A stretch of 64,000 nucleotides of DNA from Clytia hemisphaerica (lineage: Eukaryota; Cnidaria; Hydrozoa; Leptothecata; Clytiidae), in the NCBI GenBank assembly GCA_902728285.1, contig CACVBU010000590.1:310001-374000 (forward strand), in the 5' to 3' direction. Positions within the stretch are counted from its first letter, which is position 1, and each line of letters starts with the position of its first letter. The translations under genes and the position numbers were made by a program. The notes under the pieces were generated by a model. That model was not told where the DNA came from and did no database searches. It saw only the letters and a list, made by a program, of their open reading frames with translations. Below, piece after piece: positions 11,012 to 24,300 of the stretch.

Positions 11012-12220
11012 TCAGTCTTTTGAAAATTCCGTCCAGTCGAGCCATCGATCAAAGATTAATTTATAATGTTTTGCAAAAAGTGTACAAAACTTTCTTGAAT
11101 CATCTGTTAGTTTCAAAGGACGATGTTCGCCATTATTAAGCATTTCTGTTATCTTGAAATATCCTTCCTTATTCAACGGCAATCTGATTTGCTTCAAGAA
11201 GTCATGGGCATAACCTGTTTCACCACGAAACAAAATGTGATTGGCTAATTTGTATCTTTCATTAATTCCCAAAAACTTGTTTGCATAAGTATGGCAAAGA
11301 TTCAAAGCTTGAATGAAAACAAACTGTATAAGCGTTCTGTCCACTTGAATAACACGAGCTGCTAGATCTTCAAGGGGCACTAAAGGAATCGTCAACTGCT
11401 TAAAATCATTGATAGCTAAACAACCAACAATACTAAGACCATAACTCCATTCTTTTTCAATTGCATATTCTTCTTTACAATAAACATAACATGGTTTGAA
11501 AACTAAATCGTGCTCGATTAATCCTGATATTCTGCTTGCACTCAACCCAGTTAAAACTGTATAAACGAGGCAACCTGGAGATAAATGACCTTTGATCTCC
11601 GTAGCAACTTTCACTATTTGATTTGGCGGGAAAGTGAAAAACAACACATCAACTTCGCTGGCTGCATATTTGTTGTCTTGTTTGCATTTAACCCCGAGGG
11701 AAGTAAAATCTTCAACTAATGCACCAGGGCGTTTAGTAGACAGCTTGATATCCTCAGACATTAAGGGTGTATACTCCAAAAGCGATTTAACCAAGTGTAT
11801 ACCAAGCCGCCCACATCCAATAACACCCACCTTGATCCGCCCAACTTTTTGTTGCTTCATTTTCTTTATTTCTTTGTCATTAGAGGGTGGATTTTGTTGA
11901 ATGTAAAGTTGACGTCGAATTTCGGACAGTATCGAAACTGTGAAGACAGCATGCGCAACATGATTCACCGTTATCATTTGGCTTCGTTTCCGTAAGAAAA
12001 GTAATTCACGCTCTCTACCTGAAATGCCGGAATCGAAGCGAAGTGAAGACAAATTATTAATGATTCCTTCTTGTTGGTCTTGGCTGGCTGTAGATGTATT
12101 GCTTTCGATTGCTCGTAATGAGATTGTGGTTTGTTTTGAAAGCATGTTTTGACTATCTTTGTCGTTTGGAGATGCTAACGAATTTTGCTGACTCATCACT
12201 AATTCAGTTGAAGACGCCAT
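11012..12220 (-). CDS. NOXRED1: NOXRED1-like NADP-dependent oxidoreductase (pyrroline-5-carboxylate reductase-like)
   Basis: A 402-residue uninterrupted frame. Residues 131-140 (VGVIGCGRLG) are a Rossmann GxGxxG dinucleotide-binding loop. The following Rossmann half (..VDVLFFTFPPNQIVKVA..) is the F420-oxidoreductase/P5CR-type NADP domain. The block around residues 56-68 (NLSSLRFDSGISG) matches the N-terminal block I recall in vertebrate NOXRED1 (ESLRFEAGIP), which separates it from ordinary PYCR enzymes. Vertebrate NOXRED1 is about 360 residues; the extra length is a low-complexity Ser/Gln/Asn-rich N-terminus. The substrate is unknown in the family. No intron is visible, whereas its neighbours are split into many exons, so it may be a retrocopy or have lost introns. 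The start AAAAATGGCG is a good initiation context. Confidence 0.87.
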   Translation of the reverse strand: MASSTELVMSQQNSLASPNDKDSQNMLSKQTTISLRAIESNTSTASQDQQEGIINNLSSLRFDSGISGRERELLFLRKRSQMITVNHVAHAVFTVSILSEIRRQLYIQQNPPSNDKEIKKMKQQKVGRIKVGVIGCGRLGIHLVKSLLEYTPLMSEDIKLSTKRPGALVEDFTSLGVKCKQDNKYAASEVDVLFFTFPPNQIVKVATEIKGHLSPGCLVYTVLTGLSASRISGLIEHDLVFKPCYVYCKEEYAIEKEWSYGLSIVGCLAINDFKQLTIPLVPLEDLAARVIQVDRTLIQFVFIQALNLCHTYANKFLGINERYKLANHILFRGETGYAHDFLKQIRLPLNKEGYFKITEMLNNGEHRPLKLTDDSRKFCTLFAKHYKLIFDRWLDWTEFSKD

Positions 12221-12827
12221 TTTTGAATGGATATACTGTATCTATAAATAACAAAGCAAGAGATATGTACTGATGATGTAAGCTTACACAAGCTAGTCAA
12301 AAGCTTCTTGGAATTTGGAATATTTAGAAATTCTTTCCAACAATTTTTTAGATAAATTTTTGTGATAATATATACATTTAGCTTATAAGTCTCCCTGACA
12401 GTCATGGTTAGGTCCGAATTTTACAAACTTAGTGCCCCTCTTCCCGGGATTTTTTATTGTAAAAATAAAGTAGATTTTCAAAGTTCTCCAAGTCTGCAAT
12501 TACTACGTATAGTCTTATTAGTTTATTGCTTCCCATTTGGGTTTCACTGTAATCTGCTAGCTGTAGCAATGAGTACAATCAAATTCAGATGTTTATGTTA
12601 ATGTCTCATATCGTACCATATAATATGACGATGTGACACCAATGAGAGGAGTAAAACATAATATCAAATTGCAAACAATCTACTTAATTTGGTAACCAAA
12701 GCAACATAAACTTTGTATGGATGTTAACTTGCATACCACATTACAAAATGTAACGGTTCAGGTTTCATTAAGCCTATGATTTTTAAAAGAAGCACGCAAA
12801 GTTTGTGTAAAAAAGAAAACAGCAATA

Positions 12828-13029
12828 CACCTTTTCGACCGTAGTCGCGCGGTCAGGCGCGTGCCAATTTATTATTTAATTATCCCCCTAAACTCGATCC
12901 AATCCTTTTTTTTTACACCTTTTCTATTGTCTATTGTCCAAAAAAATACTGGGGTTTGGGATGGTTTTAGGGTGGTAAAACGGACAAAAAATGCCCGCGC
13001 GACAATTGGCGGGTACGGTCGCAAAGGTG
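12828..13029. mobile_element. MITE with CACCTTTTCGACCGTAG ends, copy 2
   Basis: Left end CACCTTTTCGACCGTAGTCG preceded by TA, right end GGTCGCAAAGGTG. Shares the order of its internal words with 8422-8618 in reverse. The right-hand TA has changed to CA. A chance open frame (12861-13115) crosses it. Confidence 0.7.
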
Positions 13030-13056
13030 CATTAAGCAATGAACAAAATGTTGCTA

Positions 13057-13125
13057 CAGTTGACGCTCTCTCTAATTCGAAGTTCTACTATTCGATACAC
13101 TCCCTTCTTCGATGAACGTCAACTG
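13057..13125. mobile_element. Short MITE with CAGTTGACGCTCTC ends, copy 1
   Basis: Left end CAGTTGACGCTCTCTCTAAT and right end GAACGTCAACTG are flanked by TA (13055-13056, 13126-13127). A longer copy is at 45620-45793. TA target and CAGT tips suggest the pogo/Tigger branch of Tc1/mariner. Confidence 0.65.
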
Positions 13126-13439
13126 TAGGCATCAATCAAAGAAACAACTTTTCCTTTGAACCTTACAGCTGTTGTTGATAAACAGATGCCGTATGTACAC
13201 AATATATACTTACCAAATTGTTTTTACGATATCACGAAAAAGCCTTTTTCCACTTTTTGAGCTCGTCAACTTCCACGCCCTTTTTGTTTTGAATTCCACA
13301 GTGACAAAAAAAGAGTAAATTTGAAGACGTTGCATTGTCTGCGCCATATCCTTTTGTAAACGACGTCATTTCAATTGAGTTCAAAGTCTCGAAGAGTCAA
13401 AAGCAAATCTTTAATTTTTCAGACAAGAAAAAAAGGTGT

Positions 13440-13467
13440 GATTTTGGGATTTTGGGATTTTGGGATC
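13440..13467. repeat. Short tandem repeat
   Basis: Three and a half copies of GGGATTTT. Confidence 0.7.
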
Positions 13468-14313
13468 TGTGCCTCAATTATAACGGTGGATTTGAATAAA
13501 GCAATATTTTTGTTTTTCGAATACTCCATTAAGGCCCCCATTAATTTCCCGAAGACCTGGCGAAGTAGAATTGACTTCAATTCCACGTCTTTGTACCCTT
13601 TTCCAAATAAAACATCTTTACGATAAGTGGTTATCTACAAAATGCGGTGTAATTTGCGAATGTAATTATTTTTCAATCGTAGAGAATAAATTCTGCGCTA
13701 CCTAGGATGCTCTAAAGACTGTAAAGACTTCGGAGACGTTACCAACCACAAAAGGAAAAGTTTCATCACCCCTGATTATGTTCAATGTGTCGTATTACAG
13801 AATATCCAGCAAATATAACTTCTTAAGAATCTGTAATAAGACTTGATTGGGTGGTTGGCTCTGGGTCAACCTTTGATCGTGCTACATGGAAAAGATGATT
13901 AGTAAAGTATATAATGTTCAAATGTTTATTTTCTCTCGCTTATACCGCTTTAAAAAAATTGATCTTTTTGTTCGGTCCTTAATTAAGCGTATTTTATAAT
14001 GAATTTCTATAATTGTTGATTCGTATATTTTGGACCAGTTCCTCTATTAAGATCCCGATAACCATTCTCATTCTCGATGTTTTTAATATAACATAAGAAT
14101 TAAAATCATTCATATAATTCCACTAATCAAACTTATCTAAGAAAGCTAAACTTTGATACTCAACGATGTCGCATGGTGTGCTATAGAGTGCTTACGGCTA
14201 TCTTACTAAAATTTTCTCAACCATTTATAAATCGTTTTTCCAAACACTGATTGGTCAACTTGACTCAATTACATCATCGAGATTCGAACAGTCAGATTGA
14301 TTCAAAATTCCGG

Positions 14314-14580
14314 ATGGGGGTGTACCTAGACAAGTGAAGGGTACGGGTATGTGCCGCTCTTAAAAGGGTGCTAATTTTGCCTGGTAAGCCCCGTAAGGGT
14401 TGGGAAAAATCCGGAAATTAAATCTCAGTCCCACTAAGGGTCGGAAAAATACGAAAGTTTCATGTTTTCCCTGATCATATATTTCCTCCTTTATAGTCTT
14501 GCTAAGGGTTCTAGGGTCAAAAGTCGGGTGTCAGCCCTAGTATCTCCTACCCTGAGTATCAAAGGCCAAGTTTTCAAAGA
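14314..14580. mobile_element. Diverged CCCGGGG-family MITE
   Basis: Contains GGGGGTGTACCTAGACAAG at the left, GGGTACGGGTATGTGCCGC and TCAGTCCCACTAAGGGTCGG inside, and GGTGTCAGCCCTAGTATCTCC at the right. These are degenerate versions of the copies at 373-612 and 33928-34231, in the opposite orientation to the first. Another partial relative starts at about 15040 (GGGGGGAGGGGTACTTAGGC). Confidence 0.45.
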
Positions 14581-15372
14581 GCTGTGATACTCACGGTAAG
14601 TATCCGGGTTTTTAAAATGAATGTTGAACGAACTTTTTTAGAAAGATGTAGTCATATATCATTGATTTTATTTAAAGCCCCTTAGAGATGAAACTCTTGG
14701 ATGGGGAATGAGTACATTCTCCTTTACAAACGCACCACCGTGCGTACCGTACACCAAATTGAAATTAAAATATGACGGCAGCATATTTCGAAAAATTTTC
14801 CGTGTAAAATAAAAAAAGCTGGATTAAATTCGTCGTTTTAAGCGAGGTTGTCAATATGCTGCTGATTTTCAAGGCTTCACCTTTTATTTGTTTGAGAGAA
14901 AGGTTGAAGATTCCCCTACTCTACGTCGTCTACGGGACTTTAAAAATCAATTACACAGTACATGGATAAATTACATCATGAATTCGTCGAGTCCCGATTT
15001 AGAATGTTGATCGGATTTTTGAAATAAAACACAAGATTGTCGGGGGGAGGGGTACTTAGGCAGAATGGGTGCCGGGTTTGTGCGAGCCAAGATAATAAGG
15101 GTCCTTTTTTCACTCTCTCGAAAGTCTCTCAAAGGCAAGGGTACAAAAGCCAATACCTAAAAAGCAAATGACAAGACAACAACAAGACAAGACAAGGGTC
15201 TATTTTTAGTAGTGGATGTTTAAATACGGTAACCGTCCTGAAACTCTGCGGAACATCTGGTCTTTTTTTATTCATATAGCGGATAGGCAATAGTTGTGAT
15301 AAAAGCGCTTCATTATGATGTTATTTTAGACCTTTTGGCGCCTCTCAAAATCTGGTTCAAAAAATTATTTTC

Positions 15373-15383
15373 AAGATGGCGCG
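15373..15383 (+). promoter_or_regulatory. YY1-like element over the STX8 start codon
   Basis: AAGATGGCGCG overlaps the initiator ATG of STX8. AAGATGGCGGC is the known YY1 site, often placed at start codons or transcription starts of housekeeping genes with very short leaders. Only one match was seen, so function is an inference. Confidence 0.4.
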
Positions 15384-18300
15384 TGACAATTGGTAAGAAT
15401 TTTACAATTTTCTCATTTCTCCTGCTTAACAGAACTCGTGTAACTTATTGCATGTCCAAAAAGGACATGCCATAAGCTACACAAGAACTCAGTTTATAAA
15501 ATATTTCAACAATCATTTACTTTTCACATATGAAAGATGGAAATAGGAGAGAATGGGGATTGAAAAGTTATACTTTTTATAGTTTTTAAAAGAGTCTAGG
15601 CCAGTCTAATCTTAAACTCCTTAATCAGGATTAGAAACTAGGCTAATATTACCTTTTTTATCTTTCCCTTCGCAACAATACAATGCTGACAAGTTGACAA
15701 AACACATTGACAAGTTATCCCTGTGAGAAATTTATATATCAAAATCTGCGACAAAAACGAAAGTGGTCTCTACTGTATAGAGTCGGTTCGCCAGTGCACG
15801 AACGGCCCCAGTGCACGAACGAGCGTCTTTAAACTTGAAAAAAAACAACCAAAAACAAACTTCTATAAAACTTCCTTTGTGCAGCAGAATCCTCAAACTA
15901 CCGTAGAGTCGTTTAATATCGACATACGTCTTGTAATCTCGACATAGCTGTAGGCTGGTCTTCGAAATAAAAAATCAAACATAAACAAATACATACCAAA
16001 GTTATCAATCAATCACTAAATTGTTCTCTCTCTCTATCCACGTCACAGATTGTTAATATAATATGAGAAATGTGAACTGTTATTACTTATATTTTATTTG
16101 AAAAGAACACTTTAAACAATGTAGTAATCACTAAAAGACTAATTAGCATGCTTTCAACGAAGATGCCCAAATCACAACAACATTTTGCACGCGAGGAATT
16201 TTTTAGTAGACCTTTTTACCGTGAACCGAATATAATTAAAAGAACCCGGTTTCCTTATGAATTTGAAAAGGGACCGGGTGTGCTAGGTGCGGCGCCTAGA
16301 AGTTTAACGCGGCCTCCTAGCGCCTAGAGCGTGTGCTTGCAATAAATAATAAGGAAATGGAAACCAGGTCGACTATGCGCACAAATTATTTTTATCACGT
16401 GACTTGAAGCGTAATAAAGTTGTAAAATTTTAATGATGGACACGAGAAAGTTACGAGGAAGTTTGCATGCGTTTCGTTTCGTGTATTGTGTAAAACTGCT
16501 TATAATTTGGCTGTTTTTTTAATTGAAAGGATTACAATGTTTACTGAACTTCTAGTTTGATGGATGAACTTGTTCGATAAGAATGATACCAAGAATTTCA
16601 TTCAAGGTTTGTTTTGATTATTTTACAGATCCGGTGTCGAGATTGCAAGACGTATGTCGAGATTAGACGATCCTACGGTATTCCTTGCAATCTCTTCGAA
16701 AATTAAAATAAACGGAGCACTAGAACAACACCAAACCGATTTTGAACGAGGTCAAGTAAAAAAATCACGAAATTCGGGATTTTTGTAAATATGGCTGATT
16801 GCGAGAGAAAATGTTTTTTATAAGAAAATTTGCACAAGAAGAGTTCTGAAAATGACTTTCCTCTTTTAAAAACCTTTTATCTTCCAACACACAAAGTTTC
16901 ATTGAAACATGTAAGCTCATTAATTCAAAATCAATAGAAACATATCACCAGTAGTTGATATAAAAAAGGTTCCAGTCTGCGAACGATCCGAACACCATAT
17001 TCAAAATGAAGACATTGCAACGTCAAAACATTCGAAAGCGCTGGCGATCTCAATTTAAAAAGAAGACACTACATTGCCGCGCTTTTCGATGAGCAAAACT
17101 TGAAAAGGAAAACAAAAAAATGGACGACAAGAAAATATTTACAAAAATAAACAGGTTAGTAAAACACTAAAGTTCTTATAAAAAAGACGCTTTTTTAGTG
17201 AAAAAGCGCGTGGTTTTGAAAAGTTCAAATACCCCTGTATCATCTCGGAAGAGAGTTAAAGTATTACCTGCGAGCAGAGCTCTAAATTTTTCTTTCAAAA
17301 GATCGTTCGCGAACTGGTTCCTCGTTCGCAGACTGGGTTCGAATAGCGCTCGCTTTAACGACTTATTATTCCAAGAAGAAGCTTTCAAATAAAGTGAAAA
17401 CAAACTGAAAGAAGGACTTCAAGCTTGTTTACCAGATTGTCAAAAAGGATTTATGTAAAAACCAAAAGTAAGTGAGAAAAGTGAAAAATAAGTTTGCCGT
17501 TCGTGCACTGGGCACCCCCCTCTATCTCCTCTACTGATTTTAATTGCTTTTCGCAGCGCTCCTTTGCATACTGTTTATAATTTCCACCAATGAGATTGCA
17601 GAATTTTATACAGAATTTTCCCCTCAAATTTTGAAAACCAAACTAATTTTATTTGAAAGTCCTTACATTTTAGAAAAATGAGGGGTCATTTGTTAAAATT
17701 GGTTAATTAGTTCCAAAGTTATTCCATTTTCAAACCACAAAAAAAACACCTTTTCAAAGAATCGCCTCCTTACACCACGCCAGCAAGAAATAATTTTCGG
17801 AAGCACCAAAATCGCGCCAAAAATGGCGGATGAAATCTAGTCTTCCGTGTGGCGGGGCGTAAGGAGTTTTGCTGGCGCGGTCTGAAAATCAGCCCGATGA
17901 CTGTTAAACTTTAGCCTATCGCTAATGAGCTGGAAATGATAGCTAAAAACAAATTTTACCAATGAAAAGCTGAAACCCTTAGCTTTCCAACGATATATGG
18001 TAGTCCGGAAATGTGTGAGTCTCACTCTCAATGTGTAGAGTTGGCACCTCTGGCTAGACTCCGAGGAGACTCCTGAATCCTGGCAGTCTAATCTTAAACC
18101 CCTACCGTGAGTGGTCCTAAATCCGACAGCCCTGCCTAAATCCGATGGGGTCTTTTAAAGATACAAACTAAAATAAAAACAAACCTTTCGCTGTGACGCA
18201 ATGAAGATACCACCAAAGTTTCAACTAAACTGAGAGATTTGATACACTGAACCAATTGAACCAAATAACAATAATTGCTTCTCATACAAAACATAATTTC

Positions 18301-21300
18301 TTATTACAAAATTGTTAATGTTTTAAACACGAATAACAGATTCAGAATAATTAGAGGTAATTATTTTTACAACTCACACTTTTGTGATCACATTAATTGA
18401 CATCTTGGCATTATAGTAATCTTGTTAAGTGTTTTATTTCAAGAGCTCTTGCAATAGTTTATTGTTCAACTTGGAGAGGGAATGTTTGTGAGCATATAAT
18501 TTCTTTTTCATAGCAGTTATTTGGGGGGTCGGATTTAGGCAGGGCTGTTGGATTTAGGCAGGGCTGTCGGATTTAGGCAGGGCTGTCGGATTTAGGACCA
18601 CTCACGGTATATCAGGATTAAAACTAGGTTAACAGTCTTACCTCTTATCTTTCCCTTTACAACAATACAATGCTGACAAGTTGACACAACACATTGACAA
18701 GTAATCCTTGTAAAAGAAGCTTATATCGAAATCTGCAACAAAAATGAAAGTGGTCTCTTCTACTGATTCCCCTGGGCGCTCCTTCACGGCTGTTTATCAA
18801 ATTTCCACCAATGAGATTGGCACAATTCACACGGCCCTTCTTTTTGGCACCCGTGGCCTCTCACTGCCTTGCACAACAGGCAGCTGTAAAATCCCACCCT
18901 TCATATATTTGTTTCAATTCATGATCCTGAGGCTTAGGTCTTTTCTCATCTTTCAATTTTATACTGAAGAAAGCTGAAATTTGCTGTGAGAGTTAGATTG
19001 TCAACAAAGTGCTGTAAAAAATCATTGAACAAAAGAAAAACTTAAAATCTTAAAAATTTTCATTTTGAAGAATTGGAGCAAACAAGTGAAACATGGAAAA
19101 GCTTCATTTTTATTGGTTAATCGAAATGTGGGATTTTAAAAACTTTCTATGTTTGTTTTTTTGCACAAACCCCTGTAACTACCGTAAGTTGGTCTAATGT
19201 TGACATCTCTCTTCTAATTTCAACACCCTTCTTTAGAGATAGGAACAATAGGAACCGAGGAAGGTCAGAATCGTTGATTGAAACTAATTTTCTTTGATTA
19301 GCGATCAGAGAGGAAATAATTCATAGTCTATCAGTGATTCTGACCTTCCTATTATTCCTATCTACAAAGAAGGATGTCGACATTAGACCAAGTTGAGGTA
19401 TGAGTAAGCACCCCAGTGCTAAGATGTTGGCTTGAAATCGGAAGTGAAACCACTGAAAATGAAAGTAATTGATCGGCCCGCACTCCAAATCCCGTAATCT
19501 TGACATAGGAGTTTAGTATAGACTGCCTAGACATGGGAAATGAAACCACTTTTTCCCATCCCAACGTCCACGCGTGGTTTTTCTATTTCTATTTCTTTAT
19601 TAGCATGAACTTTTTACAAGTTATTTTTGCTAATGCTAATATGAAATAAAAAATAAATAAATGAAAAAATATTTTAAACATACGCCGTATCAAAACTAAA
19701 ATCTATCACTAGATTTCAAAAACTGCAGCCCCCAAATACAAAGGAACCACTAGATACATTGTCATGATTACGGCGCGTTCTAGGCGCCTTCTGGATGGGA
19801 TGGGAAATAAGTGGCTTCATTTTTTTTTGTTGCCTGGGAAAGGTTAGAGATTCTACTCTAGCCCTTCGGGCTTTAACCTCAATGTCTCAGTGCCTTGCTT
19901 GAACAATGAGGCTCAAAATCGCCGAAAAGTTCTTATTAAAAAAAAGTTTACAATCCTCTCAAATGTTCATTTGTATTGTATGTTTTTTTGGTTTTGTTTT
20001 TACACACATCTTTAAGCCAACTTTAGGAGGTGTTGTATCCCAAAACACCAATGATAACTACTAAAATTTGTAAAATAATACAAAATATTGTTTGTTATCA
20101 TATAGGGGTCAAGATTATCGCGATGTGGAAGAATTCGCTCAAGAGATTATGGAACTCATCAATGAAAGAAATTCTCAATCGAGAATCGGTGGGAGTGGGT
20201 CAGCCAAGGTAAGAACTACAGAAGATTCTCTTTCAACTCCAACCTCTATTGTCTCATCCAACTGGAACAAGTTTTATGATCCATTCAGTTAACAATGCCT
20301 TAAAAACCTTACTCCATACTCCATTTCAAACCTGTGTTCCTCTTGCCGGTTCGTAGATTCCTTCTATGGTTCTGAGCTAACCTTAATAAAATCCTCACAT
20401 CTAAATTTTGAAAAATTTTAAAAATCTCGAAAATGGGTTTTTACACGGTCGTAAATTCTTTTCCTTGCTAAAAGTCAAAATTTTGTACAATATGAATATC
20501 TTGACTTTGGAAAGTCGAGTCGACCTATCAAACAGAAGCAAAACGATTTACAGGTTTTGCCCAGGATCATTGATACTTACTATGATAGCCTGATCTATGC
20601 TATGATTATTTCTTTTATACCAATGGAGAAACGAATAACTTGGTTTGGGGTACGATTTTGAATTTTCCACCTCCAAATGACAGCGAATCAAATTTTGTGA
20701 TTCTTCTATCAGACTCACTTTCTTAGAAAAACAAAAAAAAACAAACTTAATTTTGATAATGGAGGACAACGCTAAATTCGAAATTTCTAATCTTTTTCAG
20801 ATTATAAACAAAAACATACAGGACGTGTTTTCTGCCTTGACAAGGTCGAAGGAATCTGCAGGCAGAATATCTCAAACCATTATTTGATTTGCCCCTATTA
20901 ATTACTCTCATAATTACCATCTAATTCCGACACCCTTCTTTACAGTTGGGAAAAATAGAAAGATTAGAATCTTCTGACCTTCCTGTTCCTATCTCTAAAG
21001 AACGATGTCATTATAGCGTGTATGAATTTGCCATATTTTTTCAGATTCAATCGTTGATTCGAACAAAGCTGCAGAATTTTTCACAAGAAATTGAAAAGCT
21101 TAAAAAGCAACTGGCAAGATCAAGGAATTCAATGTATGAAATCTTTGAGAATGTTTTTGATATGTTTTTACTTATTATTTAGTATTATAATGAAGCGATT
21201 TGACTTTTAACTGCTCTACTTCATAGTTTCAAGTTTTTTAACGTCTATTTGTCTAGATCTGAGGAGAGAGGTTTTAAAACCAAACTATTTCAGAACAATT

Positions 21301-24300
21301 TTTCTACAAATTCTGAATAAATTATATTTTTAAAATGACATGTGCAGTCTACTTTAAGGTCGAATTATTTTTATAAAGGCTACTACGTAATTTTAAAAAG
21401 AACAGCCTTTTGTTAGGGGTACGGCGCTCTTTAGAGGGCAGCTATCAAAGGAGGGCGACACTAAATAGAGGAAATACGTATCAAGATTTTTAGAAAATTT
21501 TGATTTCCTTCCATTTTAGAACTCCACAAGAAGCAGATAGAAGACAGCAACAAATCTACAAATTAGTATCTAGGTAAATTTTATCCCCCTACAACGCGGT
21601 TGTCTGTACACAGACCCAGTATCTACGGCTAATTTCAAAATTCATTGCCGTAGAGGGTCTGTTGTCATTGTCTTTTCTCATTTGAGATTTTTCAAACCGA
21701 TCGCTGCGATGGAGTGTTGGTGAAATAGGGGAGACGATGAAAGAAGTGTTGCTATTTATAAGTCATACTTCACCGCAGAGGTCTCCGTACGCGAATTTTT
21801 TTATGAAACTGACAATGCGCACAGTACTACGAAGCGATAAACGTGAGATACACTCTGTAACAACGCGGTATTTTAAAGGGATTTCGGTAAAAAAGAAAAA
21901 AAAGACCTCGTGATTTCCCGGCTTTGAGTATAAAGTTTGATAAGCACTGGCCCAAATACCAAAAGATCTAGGGGGATTTACTGTGTACACGTTTTTATAA
22001 ACATATCCAGGCCCAAATATTGAAAACACTTTTAAGCAACGACTAGACTATAAGCATGCTGAGGTTACAAAATCTTAGAAATTGAATTTATAAAAAATTC
22101 TATTTATTTTTTTATAGGGAAAAACAATTAAACGAAGCATTCAAACCGCAAGGAGGTGGCTTCGGCGGCAACGATTCTGGAAGGTTTGATATCATTCGTA
22201 TTTTTTTGATATTTCTCAAAATTACAACAATTTTTAATGTACAATCTATCAAAAAGAAGTTAGAATTTGAACCCGTAAATATTAGTATACTCACTGTATA
22301 CACCTTTAAGCGCATACTGTGTAATATTTTAGTTTTTTTCAGGTTTACAAACCCTAGGTCAATTTTTTTTGATTTAAAGGGAAAACTTAGTTGAGAAAAA
22401 GTGACAAAATCTTTCCTCAACGATTTATCTGTCTAGTCTAATCTCCGAGTAGATTCTGATACTCTGCGCATCACACTTATTCACTCTAAAAGGCCATGGT
22501 TCCGTAAGAGAATCTGCCTAGGTTGGCGCAGGTTGATCTTTTTCATCAAGATTTTTAATGAATATTTAGCAGCTTATAAAGGATTTTCATGTTTTGTGAA
22601 ATTACGTAATTTCTGCTGTTATGATAGCAAACGTTCGATTTGCTTTTTAAGGGATTGCCTCTCTACAGAATTGAACGTTTGCTTATATTATTGGCGGAAC
22701 ATGAAAAACCTCTGTAGGTGTATTATTCTTGGATGTTAATTGATCACTTGTGTCGCTTATATTTTTCAGATCGGGTTTATTAAACGAGGGGTTTGATGTG
22801 GAAAGAAATAGCGGCGGTTTTGGTGGCGCCAGTTATGGTGGTAACACCTTTGACGACGAGAACCTTACCCCAGATGGTTACCGGCAACGACAAGACCAAG
22901 TGATTAGAGGTAATATAAAAGTTCTTCTGTCTCAGACGTTACGGTTCCGTTCCGAAACGGTTCCGAAACAAGTGTGAACGTCAAAATTCGAGACGTCAAA
23001 AAAGAAGACGTTACAAAGTAAAACAGATCGAAACGGTCTCGCTCCACTTTTTTCATCGGAACGGAACTGCTCCGAAACGTTCCGAAACCAATATGAACAC
23101 ACTCGATCCGTAACGAAAATCATACCAGAGCGAAAAGGACAGTATCGTGCGAACATAGTCTCAGAAGCATTTCCGTCTTCCGTTTTCGTGGTACTCCTTT
23201 ATTACTTATTTATATCTATATTCTCTTTATCAGACTTTTCCATCCAAAATATATGCTATTATGTTGTGTAAAATCTATTTCAGTTTCGCCCTATGTAAAA
23301 CTTCACTTTGACCACTGTAGTAACTTTTTAAAGGATGATCCAGTTTGTAGTTTTTTGTTTGTTTTTCTTTTGCTTTGGCACTGAGAAGAACCTACTAATA
23401 TTTTGACCCGATTATTTACTAGAATTGAATTTCTATTAAGGTCAATATATCAATATTTCCATCCACGCGCTATGATTGTTCTGATTTTTTCCGGGATTTT
23501 TCCGCTATTTTTCCGGGATAGCCGGCATGAGATTGGAAAAGGTTTGCTTCTAAAGGTACGGAAAATCTTGTGTTTACTTACGCAAAAGCATAACTTTCCA
23601 CAGCTCATTTTCCAACTACCTGGAGTTCTGCTCTTATTCCGGTAGAAAAGTGGCAGTGGAATCTTAGTGCAGGAAAAGGAATCTTATGCATAACGACGGT
23701 AGAAGATAATCTGCCGGTTGAATATAAAACATTCTTTGTTATATTTTTAGTCCTTTCACTGGAATGTTAAATTGAAATTTCCTGTTCTTGTACAATTTTA
23801 GAACAAGACAAAGGTTTAGATGCGCTACACGCTGTCATACAGCGACAGAAGCAAATGGGACACGCGATTGGCGATGAAGTGGACCATCAAAACGGTAAAT
23901 GGAAACTTTTAGCCGTTCAAATATCAATCAACTCTTTCTAGTTCGAACCTCTTTATCTCGAATCTGTCTTCAATTAAAACTAAATTGGCACCTGTGCTGG
24001 AAAGTAGTGTAAAATTCTCTCTATAGTTCAAAGAAGAGTCTTTCTTAGTTCCTTGAAAATCGAATAGAGGAGGGGAAACCGTAACTTAAGCTTGTACCAT
24101 CTCACTCACTCGTTGGCAATTTTTGTATTTTGAAATATCTTTGCCTAGTGTTTGTTTCGGTTAAAGAATGTGTCCCAATTTCTCCCAGTTTTTTTGTTAG
24201 ACATGTCTAGTAATCTTTAGAATGAGAGAAAACCTATTAACTCAAAGTACGTTTAAAGATTCAATCTTACATGTCGCAAAGATACTTATTATCGTCCCGA

